A stretch of 64,000 nt of DNA. Origin: Gyromitra esculenta (lineage: Eukaryota; Ascomycota; Pezizomycetes; Pezizales; Discinaceae). Below are positions 33,790 through 45,206 of this stretch, in pieces. The stretch lies in the NCBI GenBank assembly GCA_038503075.1, contig JBCAML010000013.1:744001-808000 (forward strand), written 5' to 3'. The notes under the pieces were generated by a model. It searched no databases and had not been told where the DNA came from. It worked only from the letters and a program-made list of their open reading frames with translations. The first letter of the stretch is position 1. Each line of letters begins with the position of its first letter. Position numbers and translations under genes: made by a program.

Positions 33790-36227
33790 TTGCATTTCCT
33801 AGTCAAAGGTTTTGCCAATTTGGCGCGAATAGGAGTTATGCAAGCCGGCTTTTCTTTTGTAATTTATGAATTTTTCTTTAGTTGTATGAGTAGCTTTTGT
33901 ATCTGGTACGACATTACGAATATGGGTTAGCCGGTTGCAGCGAAGGAAATACAAAAAGTTTAGGATCATGGAACATAACTCGATCTCAAATCCTGAGTGT
34001 GAAACGTGAACTATTGACGTCACTTATGCACTCCAATAACCAAGTACTGAAAGCCAGCCCCCAACAAAGCGTAACTTCTCTGACCGTCATTGGCTTCGGG
34101 CTGAGGATCCGGGCTATATCATGACACACGGTTGCTGGCCGGTGGTATAGGCCCTTATGCTAATGACACCACCAGTCACCAATTAAAAGCAGGAATGTGG
34201 CTTTGGAACTCTCAAGCCTGGTATCTCAGTAGTGAGAGCTGATGGAGGTATCTACACCACCTTTTGTCATAATATGTAGCTTTCTAGGCCTTGGGAGAAG
34301 CACGGTGATTATCCAATGTGTGTGTGCTTAGCACCCGCGTAGGTGACCATTGCCGTAGCAGGTGAACGAAGATTACCACAAATTCAACGTTTGGACGGTA
34401 AAATTTCTCTAGTTTCTCTTTTCATCTAGTTCTAGTACTTCTCATCGAACATAATATTTGTCCACGTCTGTAGTTACGGTTTAGGAGGTGGGGACTAGTG
34501 AAATTTGTAAGGACGCCATCACTTCAAGAGGTCTCCAGCAGAAACTCAATGTAAAAACTCAGCTATTTTACACGTAATGGCTAGTTCCATGTCCTCCTCA
34601 AAGTAGGAACACAAAAACTGCGAGTATTCATCGAAATTACTAGACATACTCAAGAAGCTCAAGGCTGAACTACATAGCCATTACATTTCACAATGCAAGA
34701 ACCGCAGAGAGCCCTATGCAAATGTTCCTAGGAATAGATCCTCTACAACGCGATCCGTTTCAAATATTTACTAAAATACTTCAAGCTATAAGATCCCATA
34801 CGCGCAACCCGAAAAGGCTGTAATAGCTTCCTAGCGCATAAACTCCTTATTGAATTTGGGGTGATTCGGTGCATGTGGTGAGGGCATTGTTCTAGGTCGC
34901 TCTAGCGCTATCCGTCCCACACACGAAAGCTTCCGAGTAGCTGCTTCCTTTAGCATAGTGACAAAAGTGACAACTGCTGGTGGAAAAGCCAAACAGAATG
35001 TAGGAGACTATACGTATTTACAGATGGTGGAAGATTAAAAAGGATTGATTGGTTACACAGACCCTCGTTCACTGACACCAGCATTTTCCTTTTGGTTCCT
35101 ACCCAACTATCCCCCGACCCCAAAAGGCTAGGCTTGGCAAATAACGACTACGGCTGGAGACATTTGCGGTCATAGGATCACAAGCCTTTTGAGTGGATTC
35201 TTCTAGTGTGTACAAGCACTTCGGCGTTTCGGCAACAGCAAGTCTTGGCAATCGAGTGATAATTTGTGAAGAAGATAATAGCATCGTGATATCCCAAGAG
35301 AAACAGCTTTTGATGTCATGGAACACACAGGAAATACCTTGGTGAGAAATCCCAGCCAGAAAAGACTTGGAAAAGAGAAAATGAAGCAAATTCACTTCAC
35401 AGCTAGTCGAGTTTGAAACTTCTTAGTCCAATTGTGAATCCAACCAATCAAATTCTAAACTCAACTGGATGTCGATCTCACTTTTGTAAATAGTTGTTTA
35501 AGCATCATAAATAAACGTTAAAATTCTCAAGTTTTACAGTTTATTGCAGTCTGTAAAGCTCCAGGTGATGCATTGCGAGAAAATTTATCAAGTTGACACG
35601 TCTACTGTCTTGTATGTGGTAATAACTGTCCTACGAGAACCCGATTCTGTTGCTACCACACCTTCGGGGAAAACTTAATACGCTGCTAAACTCTGCGGGC
35701 GTAGAAACTGCAGCTCTATATTGACTGTACTTTGAAGTCCCCGCGGACAATCAACTATATGCGAGTAGGTTAGGGCTAAAGGAGGTAACCCTCAAAAATG
35801 TACGTGCCCAGGCACTGAATTAGCTTTACTCATGTTGTGATCATATCGAAACAGAGCTCTGATAATAAGAAGTCTTTAAAGTATAAGCCTATTACAAAAA
35901 TAACTGTACATGAAATTTTTTATAATTAAACCCCCCCGTGCCTAGATCTTAACGAAACCATACCCCAAAATCTCAGATACAAATTATTGATATACAACGC
36001 AAAAAGGATCAGACCAGTCACCAGCCTGGAAGATGGCAGCTGCAATCTACAATTGCTTTCCCGAAAGAAAAAAACAGAAAGCTCTCCGAATTCGATGGTA
36101 TAAGTGAACGACTTGACAAATGTCACTGTCTAGCGTTCACTAACCCCTAGGGACCAGAGGGATCAGTTTCTAAGAACTTGAGTTGGCTCAGTTAGGTCGT
36201 GGAGAAGTTAGGTCTAGAAGGGTCAAC
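33790..36227. other. 2.4-kb intergenic, nothing supported
   Basis: Several short open frames exist (for example minus strand 35395-35099), none with a family, codon pattern or splice partner that convinces. No repeat was recognised. Confidence 0.5.
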
Positions 36228-36653
36228 TCACAGCAAAGAAAGCTCAAGATCACCGTGAATCTTCGCATGGAGCTCTACGTGGATATCGATATTCAAGTCC
36301 AACCTCAATCGCAGAGTATCAGATCTCTTACTACCGCCGCCGCCGCCGCCAGTCAATCCGCCTGCAGTGTTGCCGAGTACACCTGTGACTGCGCCCCCAA
36401 GATTTTGAGCGGTATCAGTCACTGCGCCCGTTGTTTGCGATAGCTGGTTTCCAGCTCCTCCACCTCCTCCCAAACCGCCTAGTAGCCCTCCGTCTTGCTG
36501 TTGCTGTTGTTGTCCACCTTGTGCGTTTTTCTTTGCTCTTCGTCGGCTGCGCCCGCGATTGTTTCGTCGGGGAGGAGGAGAACCGAAATCGGTTTCCGTG
36601 GCTGAAACTTCACCATCAGATTCCGTTATCTGCTTTTTCCCGTCACCGGCCAT
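36228..36653 (-). CDS. Disordered protein with C-terminal LRLRLDLN...IHGDL motif (141 aa)
   Basis: Single exon from the ATG at 36653 (MAGDGKKQ); in-frame codons upstream are not ATG. The front is acidic, then RRNNRGRSRRRAKK (about 33-46), a Gln run, and Gly-rich stretches (GGLLGGLGGGGG, TGGGGGGS). The final 28 residues begin LRLRLDLNIDIH, pass VELHAKIHGD and end LELSLL. They match the end of the protein at 31071-31700 at most positions, while the fronts share only composition: a basic patch followed by Gln. The pair may be paralogues that keep only the ending and the basic patch. Function unknown. Confidence 0.7.
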   Translation of the reverse strand: MAGDGKKQITESDGEVSATETDFGSPPPRRNNRGRSRRRAKKNAQGGQQQQQQDGGLLGGLGGGGGAGNQLSQTTGAVTDTAQNLGGAVTGVLGNTAGGLTGGGGGGSKRSDTLRLRLDLNIDIHVELHAKIHGDLELSLL

Positions 36654-37771
36654 GTTTGTACAAGTTATCACTGAAGGTGATTTGCAGTGGGGAGGTTATG
36701 AAAAATAAGGAAGGAAGTAAATTTTTTTTTTTTGTCGAACTGTGCACTGGGCGCATTAAGTGGGCGAGACAGTTCTTAAGAGAAATATTTTGCTAGAGCT
36801 CCTGCTTGAAGCCACTGAATTCCCTGATTTTGTGGCTATCGATATTTCATAGCCAACCCTTAACCAGGTAACGCTAAATACCCTGAAGACGCGAATATCC
36901 ATGGCTAGATTAATGGTCCATCTTCGTCATATCACTCGTAACCGAAGCGTAGAGTTGCCAACGCCCAAGAATGGGCTTGGAATCCCTGAGGAAAAAAAAA
37001 CCTCCAGAGGCCCAGAAACATTGCGTCAGTCTATCGGTTTATCATATGAGAAGTTACATCACAGTTAAGGATCAGGAACATGGGTATTTCCTTCCAATCG
37101 TGAGATTAACGTACCCCATGTGAATAACCGACAGTCGTTTCCACGCTTCATGGAAGATTCATTGCTGAATTAGACCCTTGTTGTCGAGTGATTTCCACAG
37201 TTTGGCGGTTGGTGCGACATCCGCCCCCTGCTCATGACGTTCGTTAGCGCCAAGGCTGACAGCCGCAGGGATGCACGCCACAAAGCCAAGACCAACGACA
37301 TGGGGAACTTCCAAGAAGCATCTCAAACCTTGATAGTAGAGACTTTGCGCTTTTGAGCCAGCCCTGGTTTTTAACCAACCAGAAGCTGATCTGCACCAAT
37401 TAAATTGTTAGAAATCGGAGCCGGATCTATTTGCGCAAAGTCTCTAGTCAGTATTCGGAGAGGCCGAATGGTCAAAACCCTCAGGCAATCGGGTAGTTAG
37501 ACACAATTTAATATTCTATTATCTGGTGCAGCCATAGCGAGTGCCGATCATTAGCATATATTATTGTACCCCGTAAATACGGATGTTGAGAGTTTTGTAC
37601 GCTCATTTTCAAGTATACATGTAGTATAGACCTGCAGCTGCCAAATGCCTCACAGCTTGAATTACGTGTCTCCATTCCCAACTATCTACTCAGTGAACTT
37701 TTAGCGAAAACGCTTCTTCATTCACACGTTGAAGGTAGTCGCCTACGATTGGTGCTTTCCAAATTCCCATA
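36654..37771. other. Intergenic, nothing seen
   Basis: 1.1 kb separating divergently transcribed genes. A T-run lies near 36721-36733. No supported gene or repeat. Confidence 0.45.
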
Positions 37772-38400
37772 ATGATCGGCCTTCTTACCATTATGGCCAT
37801 TCCGGTGACCATTAGTGTTGCCCAAGGAATCAAAGGCGACAAACAAAAAAATGCACCTGAGCTACCTCCATACTTCACACTCTTCTCTGAATGCAAGCAG
37901 AGCGTCTTTTTAGATCATAAACCAGTAGTTCTCCGTGATAATAGGGTAAATACCCTCTTCCCCTTGTTTTAAAAATTACTAATACATTAATTAAACCCCA
38001 TACTTCGATTTAGGTCTTCCTCAAAACCACAGACACTAAAAGCCATACTTTCGGCGGGTATATTCGACCCTTTATAGACTCTACGACAAGAGCCCTAGTC
38101 ACTACAACGAGCTTCGATCCTCCTGCACTAGGCTGGATCTATATCGACAAATCTACTCGACAGGTGAGATACGGGACTCGGGTTGAAGCTGGAGAAGGCA
38201 TCCACGGTAACTTCACTTACGACGATTTCGGACTAAATCTGGAGAACCGATATAATTTTCTTGCGGTCCAAGAAGAGGATGGTGAATGGGCGCTGTATAG
38301 CGAGGAGAAAGACGGGACAGTTGAGAGCGCGAAAAACAAAAATTCTGCTCAAGTAAGGCTTGTACAAGAAGCTATTGAAGAGTTAATTCCGACAAAATAA
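37772..38400 (+). CDS. Small two-exon protein (186 aa), fungal, function unknown
   Basis: Exons are 37772-37945 and 38014-38400. The 68-nt intron has GTAAAT, a TTACTAATAC branch and a TTTAG acceptor, and the frame is kept at phase 0. The protein starts MIGLLTIMAIPVTISVAQGI, a short hydrophobic stretch that could be a membrane anchor or a weak signal peptide. A compact, likely globular part follows (CKQSVFLDHKPVVLRDNR, then FGGYIRPFIDS, FDPPALGWIYID and YDDFGLNLENRYNFLAVQEE). It ends in a charged helix (QVRLVQEAIEELIPTK). The start MIGLLTI.AIP recalls small conserved proteins of filamentous ascomycetes with no assigned role. Repeats begin directly after the stop codon. Confidence 0.75.
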
Positions 38401-38401
38401 G

Positions 38402-39440
38402 GGTAGATGGAGGGGATATTTGGTTTCATAGTCGCGGTTCGTTTCATGTACTTCAGGTACGCCTCGGCGTATATAGACAACTACGATAGATTAATACCCA
38501 AGCGATTAAAAAGTCTATGAAGCAAAAGTGGTGAATGCTCGGTGGACAGCATGTGTAGGTTTATTCGATAGTCGCCCTTCAATAAGTTGCAAGCTCTACT
38601 AATCTTGACTTTAATCAGTTCTTCTGACGCTTCGTCATTATGGAACACGGTAATAGGCAGGCGATTGGCGGGGTAATTAGTTTTATAGTCACAGCCCGTT
38701 CATGTGCCTCAGTAAATCTTGACGTATACAGGCAACTACGATAAATTAATACCCAGGCGATTAAAGGGTTTATAGAGAAAAAGTGGTGAATGCTCGGTGG
38801 ACAGCATGTGTAGGCTTACTCGATCGTTGCCCTTCAATATGTTGCTGGATGTGCTACTGTTCTCGACTTCAATCAGTTCTTCTGATGCTTCGTCATTACG
38901 TAACGTAATAAAAGGTAATCAATAGGGTGGGTATTTAGTTTTATAGTCACAGTCCGCGGCCGTTCATGTGTTTCAGTAAATCTCGACGTACAATAGACGA
39001 GAAACTACGGTTAATTAATACCCAGATAATCAAACCCCTATAAACCAAAATTAGCGAATACTTCGTGAATAGCATGTGCAGGAATTAGTTATTCGATCAT
39101 CGCCCTTCAATAAGCTGTGAGATTTACTCCTCTTCACTTCAATCGGCTCTTTGACGCTTGGATATATATATGCGTTGCGAAGCATGAAAAAGAGTTGATG
39201 GAGGGATATTTGGTTTATGGTCGCGGTCGGTTCATATACATTCCCGATAAATTCTGGCGTATATAGGAAACTGCGGGAAATTAATATGAAGTCAGCCGAA
39301 TAGCCTCTATAGATACACAAAGCATGTTGCAAGACTTAATCGATCTCCATCCTTCAATAAGTTGCAAACTCAACTCTCTTTGACTTCAATCAGTTCCTTC
39401 GACGTATGATCATTAGGGAATATGAAACCCAATAAATTTA
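38402..39440. repeat. Tandem repeat, ~260-bp unit, four copies
   Basis: Units start near 38405, 38665, 38925 and 39199. Shared blocks are TTTATAGTCACAGYCCG, RTTAATACCCAGGCGATTAA, GTGGTGAATGCTCGGTGGAC, AGCATGTGTAGG, CGCCCTTCAATAAGTTGC and CTTCAATCAGTTCTTCTGA. The second and third units are most alike. There is no long open frame. The array begins directly after the stop codon of the 37772-38400 gene, so it could lie in its 3' untranslated region. Confidence 0.85.
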
Positions 39441-39719
39441 TGCAGCGGGTAGGGTTGTAAACTCAAGGCATAAGACTAGGTTTTCGAATCTCGACGAAAA
39501 ATAAAAGCCTAAACATAAACACAGGCCAATTAGTCAGAATTATATGTACTCAGGTAGGTGGATTGAATTCTTTTGGAGTCTATCTATCTTGAGGTCCTCA
39601 GTGCCTCTAATAGTTACGTCTATGAGAAGCAGTTCGCCGGCAGTGCAGGCCAACAGATCTTCGCATTCTTGTAGTTCTCAATAATAGCGCCTAACCGAAT
39701 ATTCGTTTGATCTAGGCAA

Positions 39720-40352
39720 GCGATTTCTATCCCGAAACTCAACTACATCTTTGCACCATGACCCACGTACTTGTGCTTCAGTTCCAGCGGTCTTAAAAAG
39801 TAATTAGCGTACACTCTGAATTTTATCTCGTAGCGGTTTGCGATACTGAAAACTGTTTAAATGCGCCGCTATACCAAACGTCAGCATCTAAATTCAACTT
39901 CAAACACAGTAAAACAGAGGGGATGGATCACAGACTGAGGTCTGAATATGGTAGGCCATGAATGTAATGGTACAGACCAAAACAGACACCCACAATACTC
40001 CACGACAAAATCTGCAGCGAGTACTGATAGTCGGATTTCCAATGTCCCCGTAAGCTCGTCCACGCGTTTAAAAGTTGTAAGAATATTACCGCGGCGTAGC
40101 AGGACGGTTGCACGATTTCTACCCAGAAACTCAACTGCTTCATGACCGACGCAGTTGTGCTTCAGTTCCAGCGGCCCTAAAAAAATAGTTAGCGTACACT
40201 CTGGCTTTTATAAATCTCGTAGTGGTTTGCGATACTGAAAAACTATTTAAATGCACCTCTATATACACCAAACATCAGCATCTAAATTCAACTTAAAACG
40301 CAGTAAAAAACCAGAAGGGATGGGATCACAGACTGAGTTCATATTATAGCAG
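39720..40352. repeat. Pair of ~230-bp direct repeats
   Basis: Segments 39720-39950 and 40115-40352 share TTGTGCTTCAGTTCCAGCGG, TTAGCGTACACTCTG, GGTTTGCGATACTGAAAA and CATCTAAATTCAACTT in the same order and orientation. They are about 395 bp apart with unrelated sequence between. They could be two units of an old tandem array or the ends of a small element. No coding capacity. Confidence 0.8.
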
Positions 40353-40577
40353 CATATATAGCAGGAGGGTGTTTCATCGTGTTTATCTAAGAATGCCTCG
40401 AAGCTTTTCCACACTATCAGCAACAACATCTAGCGAATAAGTAAAAGGTAAGTAAAGAGGTTTTAGTGATGATAATTTTCGTCACTATGGTTGGGATTGA
40501 CGACAATGTCTCGTTAACAAGAAAAGGGTTTAATGATGCCGATTATCGACACCACGTACGCGGTTGGGGCGGTCTTT

Positions 40578-40902
40578 TCAATTCGCAAGCGAGATAGATA
40601 TTAATTCGATCAATTTTTTTCCGCTGTTTCTAAAGTCAGCTCTCAGAGTAATACTCCATTCGTTAATTTTACTTGGCCTTGAGCTCGAGGGGGATATTAA
40701 TAGCGAAATCATCAGCCGAGCCAGGCTTGATGGTCCGCTGTGGGTATAAGTAGTGGGGAAGTTTTGGACGAAATCGTAAGCGCTTGAGCTCATCAAACGG
40801 CCTTAATCTAATTCGAACTGCATCAAAAGATGTAGACGAGTAGCCCTTCTGGAGGTGAACGATGCTGAATGTAAATTTATTACTGTGCTGGAGGTGAATC
40901 AT
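40578..40902 (-). CDS. Possible two-exon small protein (93 aa)
   Basis: A frame from the ATG at 40902 reaches a GTAAAA donor at 40672. A GCTGACTTTAG branch/acceptor leads to a second short exon (40629-40578) that keeps the frame. The middle (SSTSFDAVRIRLRPFDELKR) looks protein-like. No family is recognised and the 43-nt intron is at the lower limit, so this is weak. Confidence 0.25.
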
Positions 40903-42038
40903 CGTGGACAAACAACCACAATGTGATGAATGGATGATTGTTGTGGAAATGGTTTTGAATTTTGGAGTGATATCTGTGGGGGGAAATTCAGTGAATTTTA
41001 AGTAAAATCCGACAAATGCTGGTACGGCCCAAAACAACGGTGCTACGGCTACGGAGCACCGACTACTACGTCTAATAATCGAGCGACTGGACTATTCCAT
41101 AGTAACTTGGGCTACCCATATTCATGGTCAAATCTCAACCAGTAGCTGATATCCGGACACCCGCCGCCAATCTACTCTATGCGTGATCAATCTCCTCTCA
41201 TTGGCAATGAAGTTGAAATAACGCCGGAGTCAATCTTTGGTGCATCATGTACCTACATGTAACTGCATTCACTTCAACACTATTATCAATACTCTTTATC
41301 TATGCCTCGAGACCTAGATGTATGTACGCATGAGATTTCTACGTCCTGGTAGCCCAGAAAGAGAGAAAACCGATTAAATCACAATGTCTCTAAAATACAG
41401 CAAAGACAAAACAACCGAGTGATAATCAATGATTCTCACAACTTCCCTTTCCATTTAGAGTAGTGGCTACTCTAATTCCCCGTTCGTATTTAGAACCAGT
41501 AACCTTTTATCTATCGCTGCCGGCACCTCTTCCCGGGCAATAACCGTACCAATACAAAAGCCGGTTATATACCAGTTCCCGGAAATTGAAAAATCAAGGG
41601 GTTCCTCCCTCTGTCTTAAACTCATGCACACCAACGAAAAAAAAAAAAACTTTCCCTGTCTTTTCGTATTCCAGATAAGTAGGAATTTAATCGAAAGCAG
41701 ATAAAAGGTGATATCAATACAAAAACTAAATGGTATGGAAAAAAAGTAAAAATAAGACAGACAAGAAAACATACTAAAATTAACATGAGTGACTTAGGCT
41801 TCCCCCAATTTCCAAATCATGCATAAATTTAATAACAAAACTTCCAACAAATCAAGAGTAAAATATTAAAGAAAAATAGACCCACCAAAAGTACGCCTCG
41901 GTTGCCAGAAAAAAAAAGAAAATCAAGTTATATGGCAATATCAAAAGTCTTAATAGTGCCATAACAAAAATTGAGAAATAACAGATGCTAATTCGTTAGG
42001 CCTCGTAGTACCATTTCACATGACATCTGTCCAGCCAC
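40903..42038. other. Intergenic, nothing supported
   Basis: AT-rich with A-runs at about 41640 and 41910. One exact TACATGTA lies at 41254. No gene supported. Confidence 0.45.
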
Positions 42039-45000
42039 TTACTCAGTCCTACCCCCAACGCTCCGAATATCTACCACTGCGCTGCGGTAACTAGCCCACT
42101 CTTCCAGCGCTTTCATATGGTTCTCCCTCGCTCGACTATAACTTTCTTCCAAAACCATATCTCTCTCCCTAACCCTCTTGATATAATCCATAATCGCGTT
42201 CATGTGCGACGTTACATTGGTAGCCTCAAGCCCTTTGCTACGCAGCTCCGCTTGTATTCTGTTTATCGCCTTTTCATAATTGTTCCAGGCGGTCACGTAA
42301 GGTTCGACCTGACTGACAAGAATGTTATATGATTCGAGGGCCACCAGTTTTGGTGTCTTCGGGATTTTGGGAGGGTGTGGTAACACAAAGGGTTCTTCAG
42401 CGGGGGTGGTCGGCGCATAAAGGTCTCGCAAATCCGGGCGATGCTTGAACTTAGGCAGTTGGCCGGTAAGATCGGGTTTCGGTGTGTGTGATGCCTGGGA
42501 GGTGAATGGAAGATTGTCCTTCAGCTCGTCGAGGCCGTCAAGACCGACATCGGCCGGACTGCGGCTGAAAGGCGCGACGCCAGCGATTTTGCTCATACTA
42601 TCTAACCCATTGTCTCTCAAAGGGTGGACAGATCCTAATCCGCTCATATCGTTTAATCCGCTACCCTTGCTTGTACGAGGCGAAAGTGGCGTTGGTATCC
42701 TGGGGCTCGTGCCGCTCCTAGGGCTCGTATTTCCATTCGCTTTTGCCGGCTCATGCGTGTCGATGGGATCCGGGATTCCTGTATCTGGGCCCGTATCCAT
42801 AGGCTCAAATCCGTCATCGCCAGCAACAGGAGTTTGCTGGGGCTGGGCTGCTTCTGCCTGCCTCGGCTTAGACCCTATAGAGCTAGAATGTCCTTCGCTA
42901 ACCTCCGATTCGGCGCGAACAAAGCTATGGTCAGAATGTATAGTATCTTTGCTCCTCGTTCGACATCTAGTGAAACTCGCAACACTCTTCTTCTTTTTCG
43001 AGCTTGGTTGCGTTGGTGCTTTCCAATCGAATAATGTCTTATTCAATCCTTCCCAGAGATTCTCTCGAAATCCTTCATTAGTTTTGTCCTGATGCTGCTG
43101 TTGCTGCTGTGGTTGAGGCGTCGGCCGGGGTAGTGGAATATGCTGTGGCTGCGTGGGGTACACAGGTTGGCTTTGTGGCCGAGTAAATATGGGTGCCGGA
43201 TGTAGATTATTTGTATTTTGCTGCGAACGCTCCTCGGGGGTAATATATGTAAAGGGATTAGGAACCCCTCCGTGAAAGTGGTAGTCTGGGTCTTTCTGAA
43301 AAGGACTGTCTCTCGGAGGAGGAGGGGGCGAAGGGCGTGGCTCTGGCTTGAAGGTGTCCTTCCTAAGGCCGGGAGTAATTCCGTCGAATTTAAATCTACA
43401 CGTTGAGTTTTAGTTCCATCAACAACGTAAATACCCGAAATGGGAAAATACTTGAAGTCTGCAGAATTCTGGCGCGCAGTATTATGTCTTTTGTTGCTTG
43501 AAGACTCAATACTAGGACTCCCTCTTTTCGATCCGCCCGATGTCAAATCAGGATTATCTTGTCCAGATGTCCGTGGTCGATCAGGAGTGCGTGGCCTGTC
43601 TCGTGGCTGTGTTTCGCTTTTGGTCCTACCATGGCCCTGATAGCCTTTGTCTCCCCTCAACATATCCTCCCATTTATGTTGTTGTTCCTGCTGTTCCTTC
43701 ACCCTTTCTGCTCGCTGCTCGGCCGCTTTCCTTTCCCTCTCTTTCTTTAATAGCTTTTCGACAAAGCTAAGCCCTGCATCGCCTTCCTCCGCGGAAGTAA
43801 AATGATTTTGTGATCCAGAATTGTCGCTGTGGTGGTCAGATTTACCCCACCCATCCGAATATCCACTTGGCGCACTCCACTCGGAATCCTTCCGTACTTT
43901 ACTCTTTGTTGGCGATCTCCTTGAATGACTCCTAGATGTAGTGCTAAAAGTGCTTTTAGATTTTCGTTCTCCTTCTGCTAGTTGCTCATCAACCCTCCGC
44001 AACAAATCATCCTCTTCGGCATTACTAGCAAACGTTGGATCCGGACGAGCATATTCATCTCCCGCGTACCGGTTACTATCCGGTGGATCCCATGCATGTC
44101 TCCTCCTAGCTTCATCTTGGGCTCTCATAGCTTCTTCCTCTGCCCTCCTAGCATCTGCTTTTGCTTCGGCTTCCCTTCTTAAATCCTCCGCTCTCCTCCT
44201 AGATTCGTACTCCCTTGCACGAAGTTCATCCTTTCTAACCCGCTCGTTCCGCTGAGCTGCTTCTTCTTTCTTGCGTTGTTCCTCTTCTCTTGACTTAGCC
44301 GCCGCTTCTTCATCCCGTCGAGCTTGTTCCTCCTCCCTAGCCCTCCTCTCTTTAATGTAGGCCCCAATGTTGAAATCTGGGCTTTGAGTGGTTGGATCAC
44401 GCGTACCTCCTCCAACTGTCGAATGGGCTCTGCGAGTTGAAGAAGCCTTGGGCATAGTATTTCCAGTAGGCGTAGTATTAGCTTGTCGTTGGCTGGTACG
44501 AGCATATGCGCTCTCGCGCGAGCGAGGAGAATCATAACTTCCATAATACGACGGATACTCGTCGCCGAAATCAGCTGCAGAAGGTGCGGGTGGAGGCGGC
44601 GGCGGTGGTTGCGCCGGACGCGCAAAATTATTGGCGTAGTCGTTACCGGACCGCTGCTTCCTAGTACCGCCGTAAGGTGAACCTGTGCTTGCAAAATCTT
44701 CATAACTCGACCTATACGTCCTGTCATTACGAGGGGGACCGGTATGTGCTTGATGTGCAAATCCCCTTGTAAATGCAGCAGATCCAGTAGCCCAGCCTGA
44801 TGCGGGCCCCCCACTAGAAGGACCAGCAGCAGTGTATCTTTTAGCTGTAGATGACTTGGCCTTGGGGCGTGAACCTTCAGGAAGACCATGATAAGAGTTA
44901 TCTTCATCGTACTTGCTTCGTTCAAGTTGGTCCTTCAATGTGTCGTATGCCCTCTGGAGATCCTGGAATTTTTCCTTGGCCATGGGATCATCTGGGTTCT

Positions 45001-45206
45001 TGTCCGGATGCGTATCTCGAGCTGCACATGCGGGATAGGATGTCAGAACACTATGTTTGAGGGGGGGTGAGGGATGCTGATCGAAAGCGGGAATATGCAG
45101 GATGGGAGGACTAACCAGCTTTTCGGAATGCTTTTTTGATATCATCGTCCGTTGCATATCGACCGACACTGAGAATTTTGTAGAAATCAACTTCGCTGGG
45201 AGCCAT
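42039..45206 (-). CDS. J-domain (DnaJ/Hsp40-type) protein, 1005 aa
   Basis: Exons are 45206-45116, 45021-43452 and 43395-42039. Intron 1 (94 nt, GTTAGT) lies inside the J domain and intron 2 (56 nt, GTATTT, branch ACTAAAAC, acceptor GTGTAG) joins two frames. The chain starts MAPSEVDFYKILSVGRYATD. The J domain covers about 7-75 with the Hsp70-stimulating tripeptide His35-Pro36-Asp37 (ARDTHPDKNPDDP). No Gly/Phe-zinc-finger layout follows, so it is a class C type J protein. About 75-330 is disordered. A highly charged coiled coil (Arg/Glu/Ala) lies at about 255-350, and a second charged helix near 455-490 (FVEKLLKKERERKAAEQRAE). The last 100 residues are again helical (LVALESYNILVSQVEPYVTA). Role: presumably recruits Hsp70 to a client; the client is unknown. 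Confidence 0.85.

Noticed and set aside
42445..43092. 215-codon plus-strand frame opposite the DnaJ gene
   Set aside because: It is a shadow of exon 3 with no domain, ATG context or splice support.
43043..43394. Continuation of the DnaJ frame past 43452 to a stop at 43043
   Set aside because: A spliced model with a good branch and acceptor joins the other frame, which runs on for 450 codons with a sensible sequence. The continuation is the wrong frame after the intron.
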